A DNA stretch of 64,000 nt from Podocnemis expansa. Its lineage: Eukaryota; Chordata; Testudines; Podocnemididae. The notes beneath the pieces were generated by a model. The model made no database searches, had not been told where the DNA came from, and saw nothing but the letters and a program-made list of their open reading frames with translations. The stretch lies in NCBI GenBank assembly GCA_007922195.1, contig ML682118.1, forward strand, positions 654,364-718,363, in the 5' to 3' direction. Positions within the stretch are counted from its first letter, which is position 1; every line of letters begins with the position of its first letter. The position numbers were made by a program, and so were the translations under genes. This document shows positions 45,475-55,990 of this stretch, piece by piece.

Positions 45475-46498
45475 CCGTATGTTACTGTGTATAAGGTGAA
45501 ATTTTTGTGCCTGAAAATTGGCTTCAAAACAGGCACTTGGCTTATACTTGGGAACATACAGTAGACAGCCCCAGCTGGCAGTTTCTCTCACCACGTTGCA
45601 GGCTGGAGCTGCCATCTAGGGCAGTCCGCCTGTGCTGGGGCTAGAGTAAGGAGATGACCCAGGCATATGGAGCGGCCAGATGAGTTGGCCCGGGGGGGGG
45701 GGGGGCGGGGCGCTGAGGGGGGATGTTCAGGGAGGCCAGGAAAGTGGCAGGAGGGCCCAGTGGTTGGGGAGTCCAGGGAAAGCAGCAGCAGTGCACAGCA
45801 GCTAGGGAGTCTGAGAAAGTGGCAGGAGGTCCCGGGGGTTTCATGGAGCCCAGAGAAGGGAGGGCAGGGCCCAGGGGAGATGGTCCTGGGAGGCCAGGAA
45901 AAGCGGCAGTAGGGGTTGTGGGGTGAGGTGGAAGGGGTGGAAAGCGTGTTGGGGTACAGGTGAGGAACAGCAGGAAACTGAGAAGGCAGCAGTGAGCAGT
46001 GGGCAGCAGGAGGTACAGAGAGAGTGGGGGGCAGCAGGAGGAGGAGAGGGCAGCAAGGGGAAGAGGGGAGCAGCAATGAGGAATGGAGAGAGCAAGGGCA
46101 GCAGGAGGAGCAGAGGGAGAGCAGGAATGGAGAGAATAGGGGACAGTAGGAAGGGCAGAGGGAGTGGGGGGCAGTAGGAGGAACAGGGGGCAGCAGGAGG
46201 AGCAGAGAGAGCAGAGGCAGTAGGAGGAGTAGCAGGAGGAGCAGAGGGAGCAGGGGGCAGGCATGAGGAATGGGCAGCAGGGGGGCAGGGGAAAAGCAAC
46301 AGCAGGGATTTGGGGTTAGGGATAGTGCCAGGAACTCCAGAGGAAGTCAGCAGCACTGAGTGGGCAGGGGAGTAGGGGCAAGGCCAAAATATGACCTCGG
46401 TTTATACTCATGTCACCCACTTTTGCCTCTTTTGGGCTCAGAATGAGGGGAGTCGGTTTATGCACAGATCGGTTTATACCCGGGTGTATACCATACTT
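45475..46498. mobile_element. Unclassified insertion with GC-rich purine core
   Basis: The ends carry similar inverted words (left CTTATACTTGGG, right TTTATACCCGGG and GTGTATACCATAC). The paralogous locus near 55980-56010 lacks the whole segment. The core (45690-46370) is a G-rich run plus GCAGCAGGAGGAGCAG-type minisatellite, giving long artefactual frames on both strands. A DNA transposon carrying an expanded minisatellite is the likeliest reading. Confidence 0.45.
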
Positions 46499-46985
46499 TT
46501 TCTACGCTTGTGGGGCTTTGTTCATATTCAGACCTATGGTGCTAATTATTACAGGCACAAACAGATAGGTGGCTTGCATTTGTGCATTATTAACTCTAAC
46601 TCTTATCCTGAAATAAACATCTTGGATAAATACCTTCAGCCAGCAATAGACTTCTCAATTCTCCACTTGCCATTGAATAATATTGAATTCATAAAAATAA
46701 TATTCAGTAGCCCAATCAGTCACAAATTCACCTTGCACCACTTACATGTTCCCCACCTCCACTGACCCTGCACCACCCGTATAACATATTTCCCTATTCA
46801 CAAACCATACAATTGCATCTAGCTAAGCTCAGGTATGACCTTATATTAGTGGTGTGTCCCACTGCATTTGTCCATTAAACATTCATTATTTTTTTTATCA
46901 GTAGTCAACTGCATGCTGTTTACTTTATCTGTGTTTCTTGATTTGTGTCTGATAGTGCAATATTATAATACTGTTGCAATATCCT
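46499..46985. other. Duplicated intergenic block
   Basis: Aligns with 56010-56330 and 57750-57940, in the flank of the fifth OR copy. No gene. Confidence 0.5.
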
Positions 46986-47490
46986 TTTGCTTTATCTGTT
47001 GCAAAAACAGGACAAAAGATTAAATGGGCACAAATCTGACATTAGAACAGACAACACTCTAAAACCAGTGAATCAACATTTCAATCTTCTTGATCTCACC
47101 ATTAATGATTTGCTAATTGCTGTGGTCTGACAGATGAATACTAATTAGATCAAGGCTTCAAAGAGTGACTGCTGAAATCAAATTTATTTGCAAATTCAGT
47201 TGCATGCCTCTAGGACATTGGATTTTGCTCTCTTTACAATGGGTAATTTGACCTCATCTTCCTCCATATGCTGTTCCCCAGTGTTTGAATCTTTATAATT
47301 GTCTTGACTTGCTGTTACAGTGTGACCTGTCCCCATAACTTACACTTCCCTACATTTATTTCCTCCCATTCTGTATGTTCCCACATCTTCAAATTGTTTG
47401 ACAAAATGGGACTATCTGGCACAAAAACTCATGCAAAAAATAAATGTGTTAGTCTTTAAGTGCCACAGGATTCCTTGTTTGTTTTTCATA
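46986..47490 (+). mobile_element. Penelope-like element, 5'-truncated, with tail
   Basis: Begins within the decayed endonuclease-end coding region (GGGCACAAATCTGACATTAG word shared with 49905 and 59652), continues through the shared 3'UTR and ends in the tail AAAATAAATGTGTTAGTCTT and GTGCCACAGGATTCCTTG. Confidence 0.65.
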
Positions 47491-47591
47491 AAGAGTTTGC
47501 ACTCACTTATAGAGACAATTATATTGAAAGTTGATTCTATGCATAAGTAAACTGGGAATGAAATTACAGTCAAGGAACAAAGATGGACATT

Positions 47592-48527
47592 TTAATCTTC
47601 TCTTAATAACTTCAGTACAATCAGTTTCTTTACTGCAGCTTTGATCTCCTTGTTCCTCATGCTATAGATGAAGGGATTCATCATAGGAGGTACAACAGCA
47701 TAGAGGACACCCACCAGGAGATATTGATTTGATGCTGTGTTGGAGATAGGATTTACATATGCAGGGATAGCAGTGAAAAGTAACAAAGAGAACACAGTGA
47801 GGTGAGGAAGGCACGTGGAAAATGCCTTATGCCGACCCTGATCTGAAGGGATTCTCAGAACTGTTTTGAAGATCTGAACATAAGACCCAAGTATAAAAGC
47901 AAAGCAGTTCAAGCTTATAAATGCACCAAAGATAATAACCCCAGTTTCACTGAGGTACGAGTCAGAGCAGGTGAGCTTGAGCAGTTGCGGGATTTCACAA
48001 AAGAACTGGTTAATGACACTGGATTGACAGAAGGGTAAGCTGAAGGTGCACCCAGTGTGCAGTGCAGAGGAAAAAATACAACTGACCCAGGCACCAGCTG
48101 TCATTTGAAGGCAAGCTCTCCTGTTCATTACCCTTTCATAGTGCAGGGGTTGGCAGATTGCAATGTATCGATCATATGCCATAATGGTGAGCAAGGCAAT
48201 GTCCATTGAAGTAAAGAGGAAAAAGAGAAAGACTTGGGTGACACATCCAGCATAAGAAATCACTGTGGTGTTCATGAGAGAATTGACTATGGATTTGGGG
48301 ATGGTGACAGAGATGGAGCCAAGGTCGAGAATGGCCAAATTCATCAGGAAGAAGTACATCGGGGTGTGAAGTTGGTGGTCAAGGGCTACAGTTATGAGAA
48401 TAAGAAGGTTCCCCATTAGGCCAGTCAAGTAAATCACTAGAAACACCCCAATGTGCAAAATCTGCAGCTCCTGAACTTCAGAGAATCCCAGGAGAAGGAA
48501 CTCAAACACATCGGTTTGGTTGGGCAT
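47592..48527 (-). CDS. Olfactory receptor, class II, family-14-like
   Basis: Intact 311-residue odorant receptor with N-terminal sequon NQT at residue 3, PMYFFL, MAYDRYIAIC (116-125), loop cysteines, KAFSTCLPHL and PMMNPFIYSMRN. It has an extra cysteine in extracellular loop 2 (HTGCTFSL, where the sisters have HTGN or HAGN) and a distinct acidic C-terminus (LLRED). Start by alignment, with an acceptor 27 bp upstream. Its 5'UTR intron contains a Penelope-like element and an LTR-like repeat, so the transcript must splice over about 3.4 kb. Function is inferred from the family: odorant detection. Confidence 0.96.
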   Translation of the reverse strand: MPNQTDVFEFLLLGFSEVQELQILHIGVFLVIYLTGLMGNLLILITVALDHQLHTPMYFFLMNLAILDLGSISVTIPKSIVNSLMNTTVISYAGCVTQVFLFFLFTSMDIALLTIMAYDRYIAICQPLHYERVMNRRACLQMTAGAWVSCIFSSALHTGCTFSLPFCQSSVINQFFCEIPQLLKLTCSDSYLSETGVIIFGAFISLNCFAFILGSYVQIFKTVLRIPSDQGRHKAFSTCLPHLTVFSLLLFTAIPAYVNPISNTASNQYLLVGVLYAVVPPMMNPFIYSMRNKEIKAAVKKLIVLKLLRED

Positions 48528-48554
48528 TTTTTTTCCTCTGTATACACTCTGACT
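48528..48554 (-). other. 5'UTR part of the coding exon with splice acceptor
   Basis: Minus-strand tract ACCCTTCCCTTCAG ends at 48555, followed by AGTCAGAG, matching the other units. Confidence 0.75.
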
Positions 48555-49384
48555 CTGAAGGGAAGGGTAAAGACAATGGTTAGGATTAGTGAGCCAGAGG
48601 GAGCGACCCTGACTTCCCTCAGAAATATCTCATGATGTGACTGCAAATGGTGTACAGCTCTGGTCACTTCCATGGACTACAAGTCATAAGTTGTAACATG
48701 AATGTAAATAGACCCATTTAAAGTAAATGGAACCAAGTCTGTGCATATCCTCTGAATAGCTAGATCAAGATGTGTCTTGATATAATGCTATGTAAAGTAC
48801 GGAGGAAAGAGTAACGCCAGTGCAACAGTTTTGGCAAAGATTGATCTCATGTAGCTTCCAGCCTCATACTCTGAGATTGGGCATGAAGCTAAGGTGACAA
48901 CACTGCCTCTTATCTGCTCTCTGTGGAAATATGACATGGAATCACTCAGTATCCAGTGTGAGAGCTCTTCTGTAAAGATTTCTCTGCAACACTACCCAGA
49001 CAATCGACTGCTGATGGATTGATTTATGATACTTGTTCCAAGTTGCATTTCCACGGGCTAATCATGTTGCTCAGCTAGTAGCCTAAACTGTAACTCTCTG
49101 TTCTGACATTTCCTGCTGTAATGTTATGTGTTTGTGGGTCAAGGGTATTCAAGAGATATGGTTCTGCTGCCAACCTACTATGCAACTTTGGGCTAGTCAC
49201 TTCCCCTACTTGTGCCTCAGTTTCCTCTCTCTACCCTTCTCAGACCTGTGTGCTAGGTCTGTGAGCTCTTTGGGGGTGGGCTGTGTCTTCTGATGAGTAT
49301 GCTCTAGTCCCCTGCCAAAGGCATTTCTCTGTACCTGGGAGCAGAAGAGACCCAAATAAAAAGAACTAGAGTAGGGGACAAGTT

Positions 49385-50397
49385 TGAAAGGGGTAGCCAT
49401 GTTAATGTAGTTCAGCAAAGCAAACAAGGACTCTGGTGGCACTTTTAAAGACTAACAAACTTATTTATTGTATGAGCTTTAGTGGGAAAAATCCTACTTC
49501 AGATGCTAGAAGATGGAGAAGTATTGAGGATTGGGAGAAAAATAAAGCAGGGAAGTGTAAATCATAGGATATCTCAGTTTCTCAGGCCCTGGGCAGCAGA
49601 CCTCTCCTTGCTTACAGACAGCCCCACACCAAGCATGTACTCACCATCAACTACAGACCTAAGAACAGTATCATTAACACAGGCATATATCCCTGCAACA
49701 AACCACATTGCTAGCCTTGTTCCCATAGCTTGAGAAAAGACAATATCACAGTACCTAAATAAGCCAGGTATTCCATCAAGGGCTCATTCACCTGCACATC
49801 CACCAGTGTGATTTATGCCATCATGTGTCAGAAATGCTGTTTCCCCATACCACACCTTATGCACTGGACAAACAGAACAGTCTCTGCACAACAGGAGAAA
49901 TGGACACAAATCTGACATCAGAAATAACAATATTTAAAGACCAATAGGGAAACACCTCAGTCTTTCTGGTCAATCCATTAATGATCTGTTAATGGCTGTA
50001 TTCAGGCAAATGAATAATAAATCAAAGCTTCAAAGAGAAACTGCAGAATTGGAATTCATATGCAGATTTGACACCATCAATTTAGGTTTAAATAGAGGCT
50101 ATGGTTTTTTGTCCTACTAGGAGTGGTAATTTTGCTTTACCCTCTCCCCCCACCTCCCTCCTGTATGCCATTCTCCACTGTCTGAATCTAAACAACTGAA
50201 TTGATTTGCTATTTCAGTCTGCACTGATTTGTATAGCACTGCCCTATAACTTTTACTTCCCTTCATTTATTTTCTTCACATTCATCTGTTCTTCTCCATT
50301 TTCTAGCATTTGATGAAGCTGCATCTTCTCCCACAAAAGCTCATGTCATGAATAAATTTGTTAGTCTTTGAAAGTGCCACCAGACTCCTTGTTTGTA
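49385..50397 (+). mobile_element. Penelope-like element with inverted terminal tails
   Basis: A minus-orientation tail (AAACAAGGACTCTGGTGGCA ... GAGCTTTAGTGGGA) opens the element. The body (about 49545-50050) holds decayed coding sequence, including a GTGATTTATGCCATCATG word equal to the start of the GIY-YIG domain of the copy at 52730. A plus-orientation tail closes it (AAAGTGCCACCAGACTCCTT). The flanks TAGAGTAGGGGAC and TAGAGCAGGAAAGC resemble each other and the empty site of unit three (about 34618), which suggests a target duplication of about a dozen bases. Confidence 0.75.
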
Positions 50398-50715
50398 GAG
50401 CAGGAAAGCGAATTCTAGCTTCACGGTGCTGCCCAGTGCCCTCATGTAGGGTCAAGAGAAACAGGCATTAACTGCAGGTTTGAACCCACTGCCCACAGCT
50501 GAAGGCACAAATGTGTTTCATACAGGTGCTGGGGACACCAACTTTGTTGATTCCTCCTTTCTTCTCTTTTGCAACATTGCCTTTCAAGTAACATTAAGCA
50601 CCTTTGCAACAGAGTGCATGAGATCAAACTGTGCTGTTATTGGACAATGTTAAAGTTCCTATTCCATGTTATTCTGAAATTTCAGGGTGGGGGGCACTTA
50701 GAGTGTCTGTGTGTA

Positions 50716-51538
50716 ACTCCTATGCCTAAAATGGAACTCTCTCTTTTTGGGATCTCTTGAGTCTGGGTTATGTTGCTGCATAGATTTGGCTGCTCAGATC
50801 CAGATGCTTCTGGAAATTAAATGGGTGGTTGCACTGGGCATGCTCCATGAGTTTTACTACTGCTGGTGGGTGGTCAGACACCTGAGAACAGCAGCCCTGA
50901 GAGCAGTAGACTGTGCAGACAGAGAGAAGGACAGGCAGGAGCTGCAGTGAGAAGAGCCCAAGTGCTCAGTGTTCATGAAAGAAGCTGAGCCACGAGTGAA
51001 CAACAAGATGTTTTCTCCCTTCTATGGCGTGTTCTTCAGCAGAGTTTGTGCCCGTGCAAATGGAACTGAGGGCTGGTTAACCAGTAAGCTAACTGGATGG
51101 TGCTGGTCCCAGAAGAAAAAGAAAGATCTGCATGGAGTTCTGAGGATTCCTGAAGCCTCAGAAGAAGAGAATAGCTACTTCTTTCCACTCAAGCCTTTGG
51201 ACCTAAACAAAGACTATAGCTGAGAGTTTGGTGCACTGCGCTTGGACTTGGGGAATCTTGGATAACTTTTTTACGGGATTTCTGTGGGAACGATTCTGTC
51301 TACATTCATTTTGTTTTCTTAGGATAAGATTTGTTAAGTTATTAGTTAATAAAGTTCATTGTTATGTTTATTCTAAGTAGTATTTTAATGTGGGATGGAA
51401 CTGAGCAATCTTTTCTTGAGTCCTTTACAGACTGGATACTGGATCTCCAGGTCCTTTCTCCATAGGCATTGGGGTTGATCTCTGTTAGGCACTGGAGGGA
51501 GGCAACTGAATGCATTCTAGCCCACCTGAAAGGTACAT
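50716..51538 (+). mobile_element. LTR-like interspersed repeat, copy 2
   Basis: Same-strand homologue of 43382-44146, with an AATAAA at 51348-51353. The two copies are 7 kb apart with an OR gene and other repeats between them, so they are separate insertions or duplicates, not the two LTRs of one provirus. Confidence 0.55.
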
Positions 51539-51914
51539 GTTCTAAAGGCATTATTAAAGGGAAATGGGTTATATATTGAGGAAATTGTCTTGGAGGGGTC
51601 TGTTATCTTAAAAACACAATACTGGAAAATTGAACTCCCCCCCCCCAGCAATTTCAGGGTTTTTTTTCTTTAAGCTTTCATCAGGTTTTATCAGTAAATT
51701 GCTTGATTTACAATTAATAACATTTTGGTTTCAACAATTTCAATGATTTTATTTTATTGTTTATTTTAATTGAGGAAAGAAATTTGAGCAGCTGCAGATG
51801 TTTGAGTAAATGATAGTAAAAGTCTCAAAGAGTTTCATTTATAATTTAGAGAACTCTTATTAAGTTTGTCCAGGAGGTAAATGTCCAAACACATAATCAA
51901 AATATCAAACTTAC

Positions 51915-52080
51915 TGTTATTTTTGGTGGAAATTACCCAGCTTGTGATGTATTTAACAGGTAAGAATTCTCTCTCATTGCCTGTCTATGTACCTGTCAAT
52001 AGTGACTCGATCCCTGTATTATAGAGCAGCCTTTTTCATGTCCCTTCACTATATTTTTTGCATTGCTGGGTCTCTCTGCA
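51915..52080 (-). other. Inferred untranslated first exon of the fourth OR gene (5' end not defined)
   Basis: Minus-strand donor AACA/GTAAGT, with the shared AATTACCCAGCTTGTGATG block adjoining. Confidence 0.5.
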
Positions 52081-52729
52081 GTTCACAGCAGACAAAGATC
52101 CACACCACAGACAGGCACTCGCTGCTCCCCTCTTCAGGTGGGTGTGGCCAAGAGGTGTAGAAAGACATGGAATCAGGAAATAAAAGCCCCTCTCAGTTCT
52201 GGAGCAGGTTTCAAACATAGTCATAGCCCAGGATGTCGTTCTTCTGGGGCAAAATAGTGAAGCTGTCTTCCACGGGTGGAAGTAAAGCTCTGATCACACC
52301 TCTGCAGAAAACTACTGATAGGTGCCCCAGCTAACTCTAATCCCAGAGCAAAGGAACGAGATCCCCATGGAACTCTTGCCAAAGTAGCATCTCTGAATGG
52401 ACCTTTGGCTAAACACAAATCAGAGCAGCGGCACAAAGGTTGCCCGAAGGGATTTCCGGAGGACTTAATATATTTACAGGGAGTCCAGACCTGGACCTGC
52501 ACTAGCTCAGAGATCAGTGACCCTAGAAAATCAGATAGGCAGGAGTAGCCTGTTCCTGTAGTAATGACACACATATAAGCAGCATTCAGGGAGCAGAGAT
52601 GTTTGTCTTATGTGAAGAAACAGCAGCTGGTGTGATGAAGCTATCAGAGGAATCTGACTCCAGCTGTCCTGGTTGTTGGATGCTGCTCACTACAAAGTAG
52701 CCAGATGCAAACTGTAAAAGCTCAGTGCC
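52081..52729. other. OR-unit upstream region, non-coding
   Basis: Matches 19331-19900, 27720-28440 and 35400-35860. Candidate location for OR promoter elements; none individually recognised. Confidence 0.5.
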
Positions 52730-52910
52730 TGCCTCCCAAGGCTTGAGACAGTGTGGGATCATCAGGGCTTGGGAGGCATGCCTAGCCTTGCTTACAGACA
52801 GCGCTCCAGCTTGAAGCAAGTACTCACCGGCAACCAAACACCATACAACAAGAACATTAATCCAGGAACCCATCCCTGCATCAAACCCCATTGCAAACTT
52901 TGCTTGCACA

Positions 52911-53222
52911 TTGACTCGAGTGATACAATCACTGGTCCCAACCACATCTGCCACACCATCAGGGACCTGTCCATCCACTAATGTGGTATATGCTATTATA
53001 TGCCAGCAAAGCCCCTCTGCTATGTACATTGGCCAAACTGGACTATCCTTGCATAATAGGATAAATGGCACAAATCAGACATCAAATAATGGCAACATTC
53101 ATAAACCAGTAGGAGAACACTTAAATTTCTCTGGACACTCAGTAGCAGACTTGAAGTTGCCCTACTTCAACAAAGAAACTTCAAAAACAGACTCCAGCAT
53201 GAAACTGCAGAGTTGGAGCTAA
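52911..53222 (+). pseudogene. PLE GIY-YIG endonuclease domain remnant
   Basis: An open frame of about 100 codons. The two catalytic-fold signatures are visible as VVYAI and YIGQTG, followed by an R in LHNRI and a downstream GEH motif. In PLEs this domain makes the target nick. The frame upstream (52751-52981, cysteine/histidine motif CKLCLHID) is in a different phase, so the gene is broken. Confidence 0.7.
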
Positions 53223-53242
53223 TCTGCAATCTTGACACAATC

Positions 53243-54028
53243 AGACTGGGGATCAACAAGGACAAATGCAAAGTCCTGCATTGGAACGGAAAAACCCCAT
53301 GCACTGTTACAGACCAGGGAGCGATCAGCTAAATAGCAGCACTGTAGTAAAGGAACTGGGGGTCACGGTGGATGGGAAGGTGGATAGGAGTCAGCAGTGT
53401 GCTCTTGTTGCCAGGAAGGCCAATAGCATACTGGGCTGCATCTGCACAAGTTTTGCCAGCAGATCTAGGGATATGATTTTTCCCCTCTATTTGACACTGG
53501 TGAGGCCACATCTTGAATACTGTGTCCAGTTTGGGGATCCCCACTACAAAAAGGACATGGACAAACTAGAAGAAGTCCAGCGGAGGGCAACAGAAATGAT
53601 CAAGGGGCTAGAGCACAAAACTTATGAAGAGAGACTGAAGGAACTAGGCTTATTTAGCCTGCAGAAGAAAAGACTGAGGGGGGATTTGATAACAAACTTC
53701 AGCTACTTGAAGGGGTGGTCCAAGGAGGCTGGAGCTCAGCTGTTCTCAGTAGTAACAGAGGACAGAACAAGGAGTAATGGTTTCAAGTTACAGCTGGGGA
53801 GGCTAAGGTTGGATATTAGGAAAAAAAATCTTACTAGGAGGGTGGTGAAGCATTGGAATGGGTTACCTAGGGAGGTGGTGGAATCTCCATCTTTGGAAAT
53901 ATTTAAGGCTCAGTGAGACAAAACACTGGCTGGGATGATTTAATGAGTGGTCTTGCTTTTTTGCAGGGGTTAGACTAGCTGACCTCATGAGGTCCTTTCT
54001 AGCCCTATGATTCTATGATTCTATAAAT
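53243..54028 (+). mobile_element. CR1 LINE, 3' end inserted in the PLE
   Basis: Holds the C-terminal ORF2 region, a 3'UTR (GGGATGATTTAATGAGTGG, GACTAGCTGACCTCATGAGG) and a terminal microsatellite of ATTCTATG repeats (54010-54028), the usual CR1 3' end. It is 5'-truncated. PLE sequence continues on both sides. Confidence 0.85.
53266..53916 (+). pseudogene. CR1 ORF2 C-terminal remnant
   Basis: 216 open codons of the region following the RT catalytic core: LVRPHLEYCVQF, KLEEVQRRATEMI, YEERLKELGLFSLQKKRLRG, NGFKLQLGR and WNGLPREVVESPSLEIFK. It lacks the YADD region and the endonuclease, so it cannot act. The open frame and clear motifs suggest a fairly young insertion. Confidence 0.8.
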
Positions 54029-54329
54029 AAGAATCTGGAATGGTTAACACATTACAAAAAAGGTTTCAGCTGTTCACATATTCTTTCCCTTTGATTAACT
54101 GGTGTGAATAGGTCCCATCCTCTCTTTGAACTCACTCTGCTAACACTTGCCCTCCTCCACTCTAGCATGTGTATATATACCTTTCAAATGTAGTTTCCAC
54201 TTCATTCATCTGGCAAAGTGGGTTGGAGCCCATGAAAACTTAGGCCTGAAAAAATTAGTCAGTCTATAAGTGCCAAAGGACTCTCATTGTTTTTGCTGTG
54301 CACAGAGTAATGTGGCTACACCTCTAGAT

Positions 54330-54352
54330 TTTTGTTGTTGTTGTTGTTGTTT
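54330..54352. repeat. (TTG)n microsatellite
   Basis: Seven TTG units at the end of the PLE tail. Confidence 0.9.
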
Positions 54353-54549
54353 CCCTGTATATTTTTAGAGGTTTACATTTAACACAGTTATGGGTCAAAA
54401 GTTGAAAGTTCATAACTCTGAAGTTTCACGGTAATTGAAAGAGTATAATTTTAATGGTCAGTTCCTACTGGGGATAGACTCTGGAGGCCTTCATTTTGCT
54501 AAGATTTCCTGTAGCTGACTTTCAAATTTGTTTGGGTGAATGGTCCAGC

Positions 54550-55990
54550 TTTCTTTATTCTAAAATCACAGAACAAAAGCATTTGGAAGGAACCTCAGGA
54601 AGTCATCTAATCCAATCCTCTCCTCAAAGCATGACCAACCACAAATAAATCATTCTACCCATGGATTTGTAAAGCTGGGGTTGAAGAGCTCAAAGGATAG
54701 TGATTCTACCAATTCCCTAGATAACCCATTCCAGTGTTTCACCACACTAATGTCCAAGCTAGACCTTCCTCATGGCAACTTGAAGCCACTGCTTCTATTT
54801 CTGTCATCTACAACCCTGAGAACACACTCCCTTGAATACCCTACAAGGAGCTGAAGTCTATTATCAAATCAGCCCTCACTTTTCTCCAAGTTCCTTCAAT
54901 CTCTCTTCATGAGACATGTGCCCAAGTGCCTTAATGTGCTTCAAATGCCTTAAAACAGATCCACCGAGGGCCTGCTTCTGGGGTTGAAGTGAGGCTGACC
55001 GGTCTGCTGTTCCCCTGATTCACTTCCCCTTTTTGGAAGAAAAGCACTGTATTTCCCTTTTTCAACTCATTTGTACATCCCCCATTACCACTCCTCTTCA
55101 AAGATAATGGCCATTAGCCCTGCAATAATATCAGTGTATTTTTTTCAGATGCAATGAATCTGGTCCTATGGTCCTTTCTAACAAATCTTTAACCTATTTT
55201 TTTCCCCACATTGAGGACTTCTCATCTTCTCCCTATTCTGTGCCACCTGGCACAGTAGTCTGAGATCTGACTTTGTCTCTGAACACTTACGAGGAGAGAC
55301 TGAAGAAACTACTCTGGTTTAGTCTGCAGAAGAGAAGACGGGGGGGGGGGTTGATGGCAACCTTGAACTACTTAATGGAGTGTTCCAAAGAGGAGGAAGC
55401 AAGGCTATTCTTAGTGGTGACAGAAGACAGAACAAGAAACAATGGTTTCAAGTTGTAGCTGGGGAGGTCTAGGTTGGATATTAAAGAAAGAAAGAACTTT
55501 CACACTAGGAGAGTGTTGAAACATTGGAATGGATTACCTAGGGAGGTGATGGTATATCCATCTTTGCATTTTTTGGGGCCTGTTTAGACAAAACTCTGTC
55601 TGGGATGATTTAATTGCGGTAGCCCTGCTTTTAGCAGGGAATTCGATGAGATGACTTCAAGAGGTTCTTTCGAGAAAATAATATTCTATGATTCAATGAA
55701 AAAGTACCAGATACTTCAGGTTTTTTGCTTCCCCCTGGTCATGAGCTTGTCTCCACCACTCTCCCTTCCTCTCTTTCTCCCTCACCACTTACTTATTATC
55801 ATAACAGTAGAAATCCTTCATATTACCCTGACATCTCTTGTTAGTTGCAATTTCAGTTGCAATTTTGGTGCAGCAACTGCCTGCTTCAGACCTATATTTA
55901 TACTCCACTTTCACCTTCTGACCAAACTTTCATTTCTTATAAGATTCCCTTCTGTACTTATTAAGTAAAGTAAGCTTAACTTTATTAACC
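54550..55990 (-). mobile_element. CR1 LINE fragment, interrupted by another CR1
   Basis: Starts with the inverse 3' terminus (TTTGGAAGGAACCTCAGGAA), passes through the RT entry region (about 54960-55060) and, after the interruption at 55284-55697, resumes with the region preceding RT (about 55698-55990). It is paralogous to 44650-45440. Confidence 0.75.
55284..55697 (+). mobile_element. CR1 3' end inserted into an older CR1
   Basis: Opposite orientation to its host. It begins with the YEERLK-type coding (55273-55458 frame), continues through the WNGLPREV region and ends near ATTCTATGATTC at 55683. The paralogue at 45150-45180 is uninterrupted at the matching point. Confidence 0.75.

Larger units (their letters stand above)
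48555..51914 (-). other. Inferred 5'UTR intron of the fourth OR gene
   Basis: Acceptor at 48555-48556; donor GTAAGT at 51909-51914. It is expanded to 3.4 kb by two insertions: the Penelope-like element (49385-50397) and the LTR-like repeat (50716-51538). Confidence 0.6.
52730..54330 (+). mobile_element. Penelope-like element with GIY-YIG endonuclease, interrupted by CR1
   Basis: Coding sequence before the CR1 insertion (52750-53222) ends in a recognisable GIY-YIG nuclease domain: NVVYAIICQ, YIGQTGLSLHNRINGT, then PVGEHLNFSGHS. PLEs combine a reverse transcriptase with such a domain; the RT part is missing here. After the CR1 (53243-54028) the PLE 3'UTR resumes and ends in the tail (GAGCCCATGAAAACTTAGG, then AAGTGCCAAAGGACTCTCAT). 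Confidence 0.75.

Noticed and set aside
45588..46356. Three minus-strand frames of 162-207 codons
   Set aside because: Low-complexity Cys/Pro/Ser/Leu reading of a purine-rich minisatellite; all three phases are open.
43382..51538. A single provirus bounded by the two LTR-like repeats
   Set aside because: The interval contains an OR gene, CR1 and PLE but no retroviral genes, and the repeats differ considerably; independent insertions fit better.
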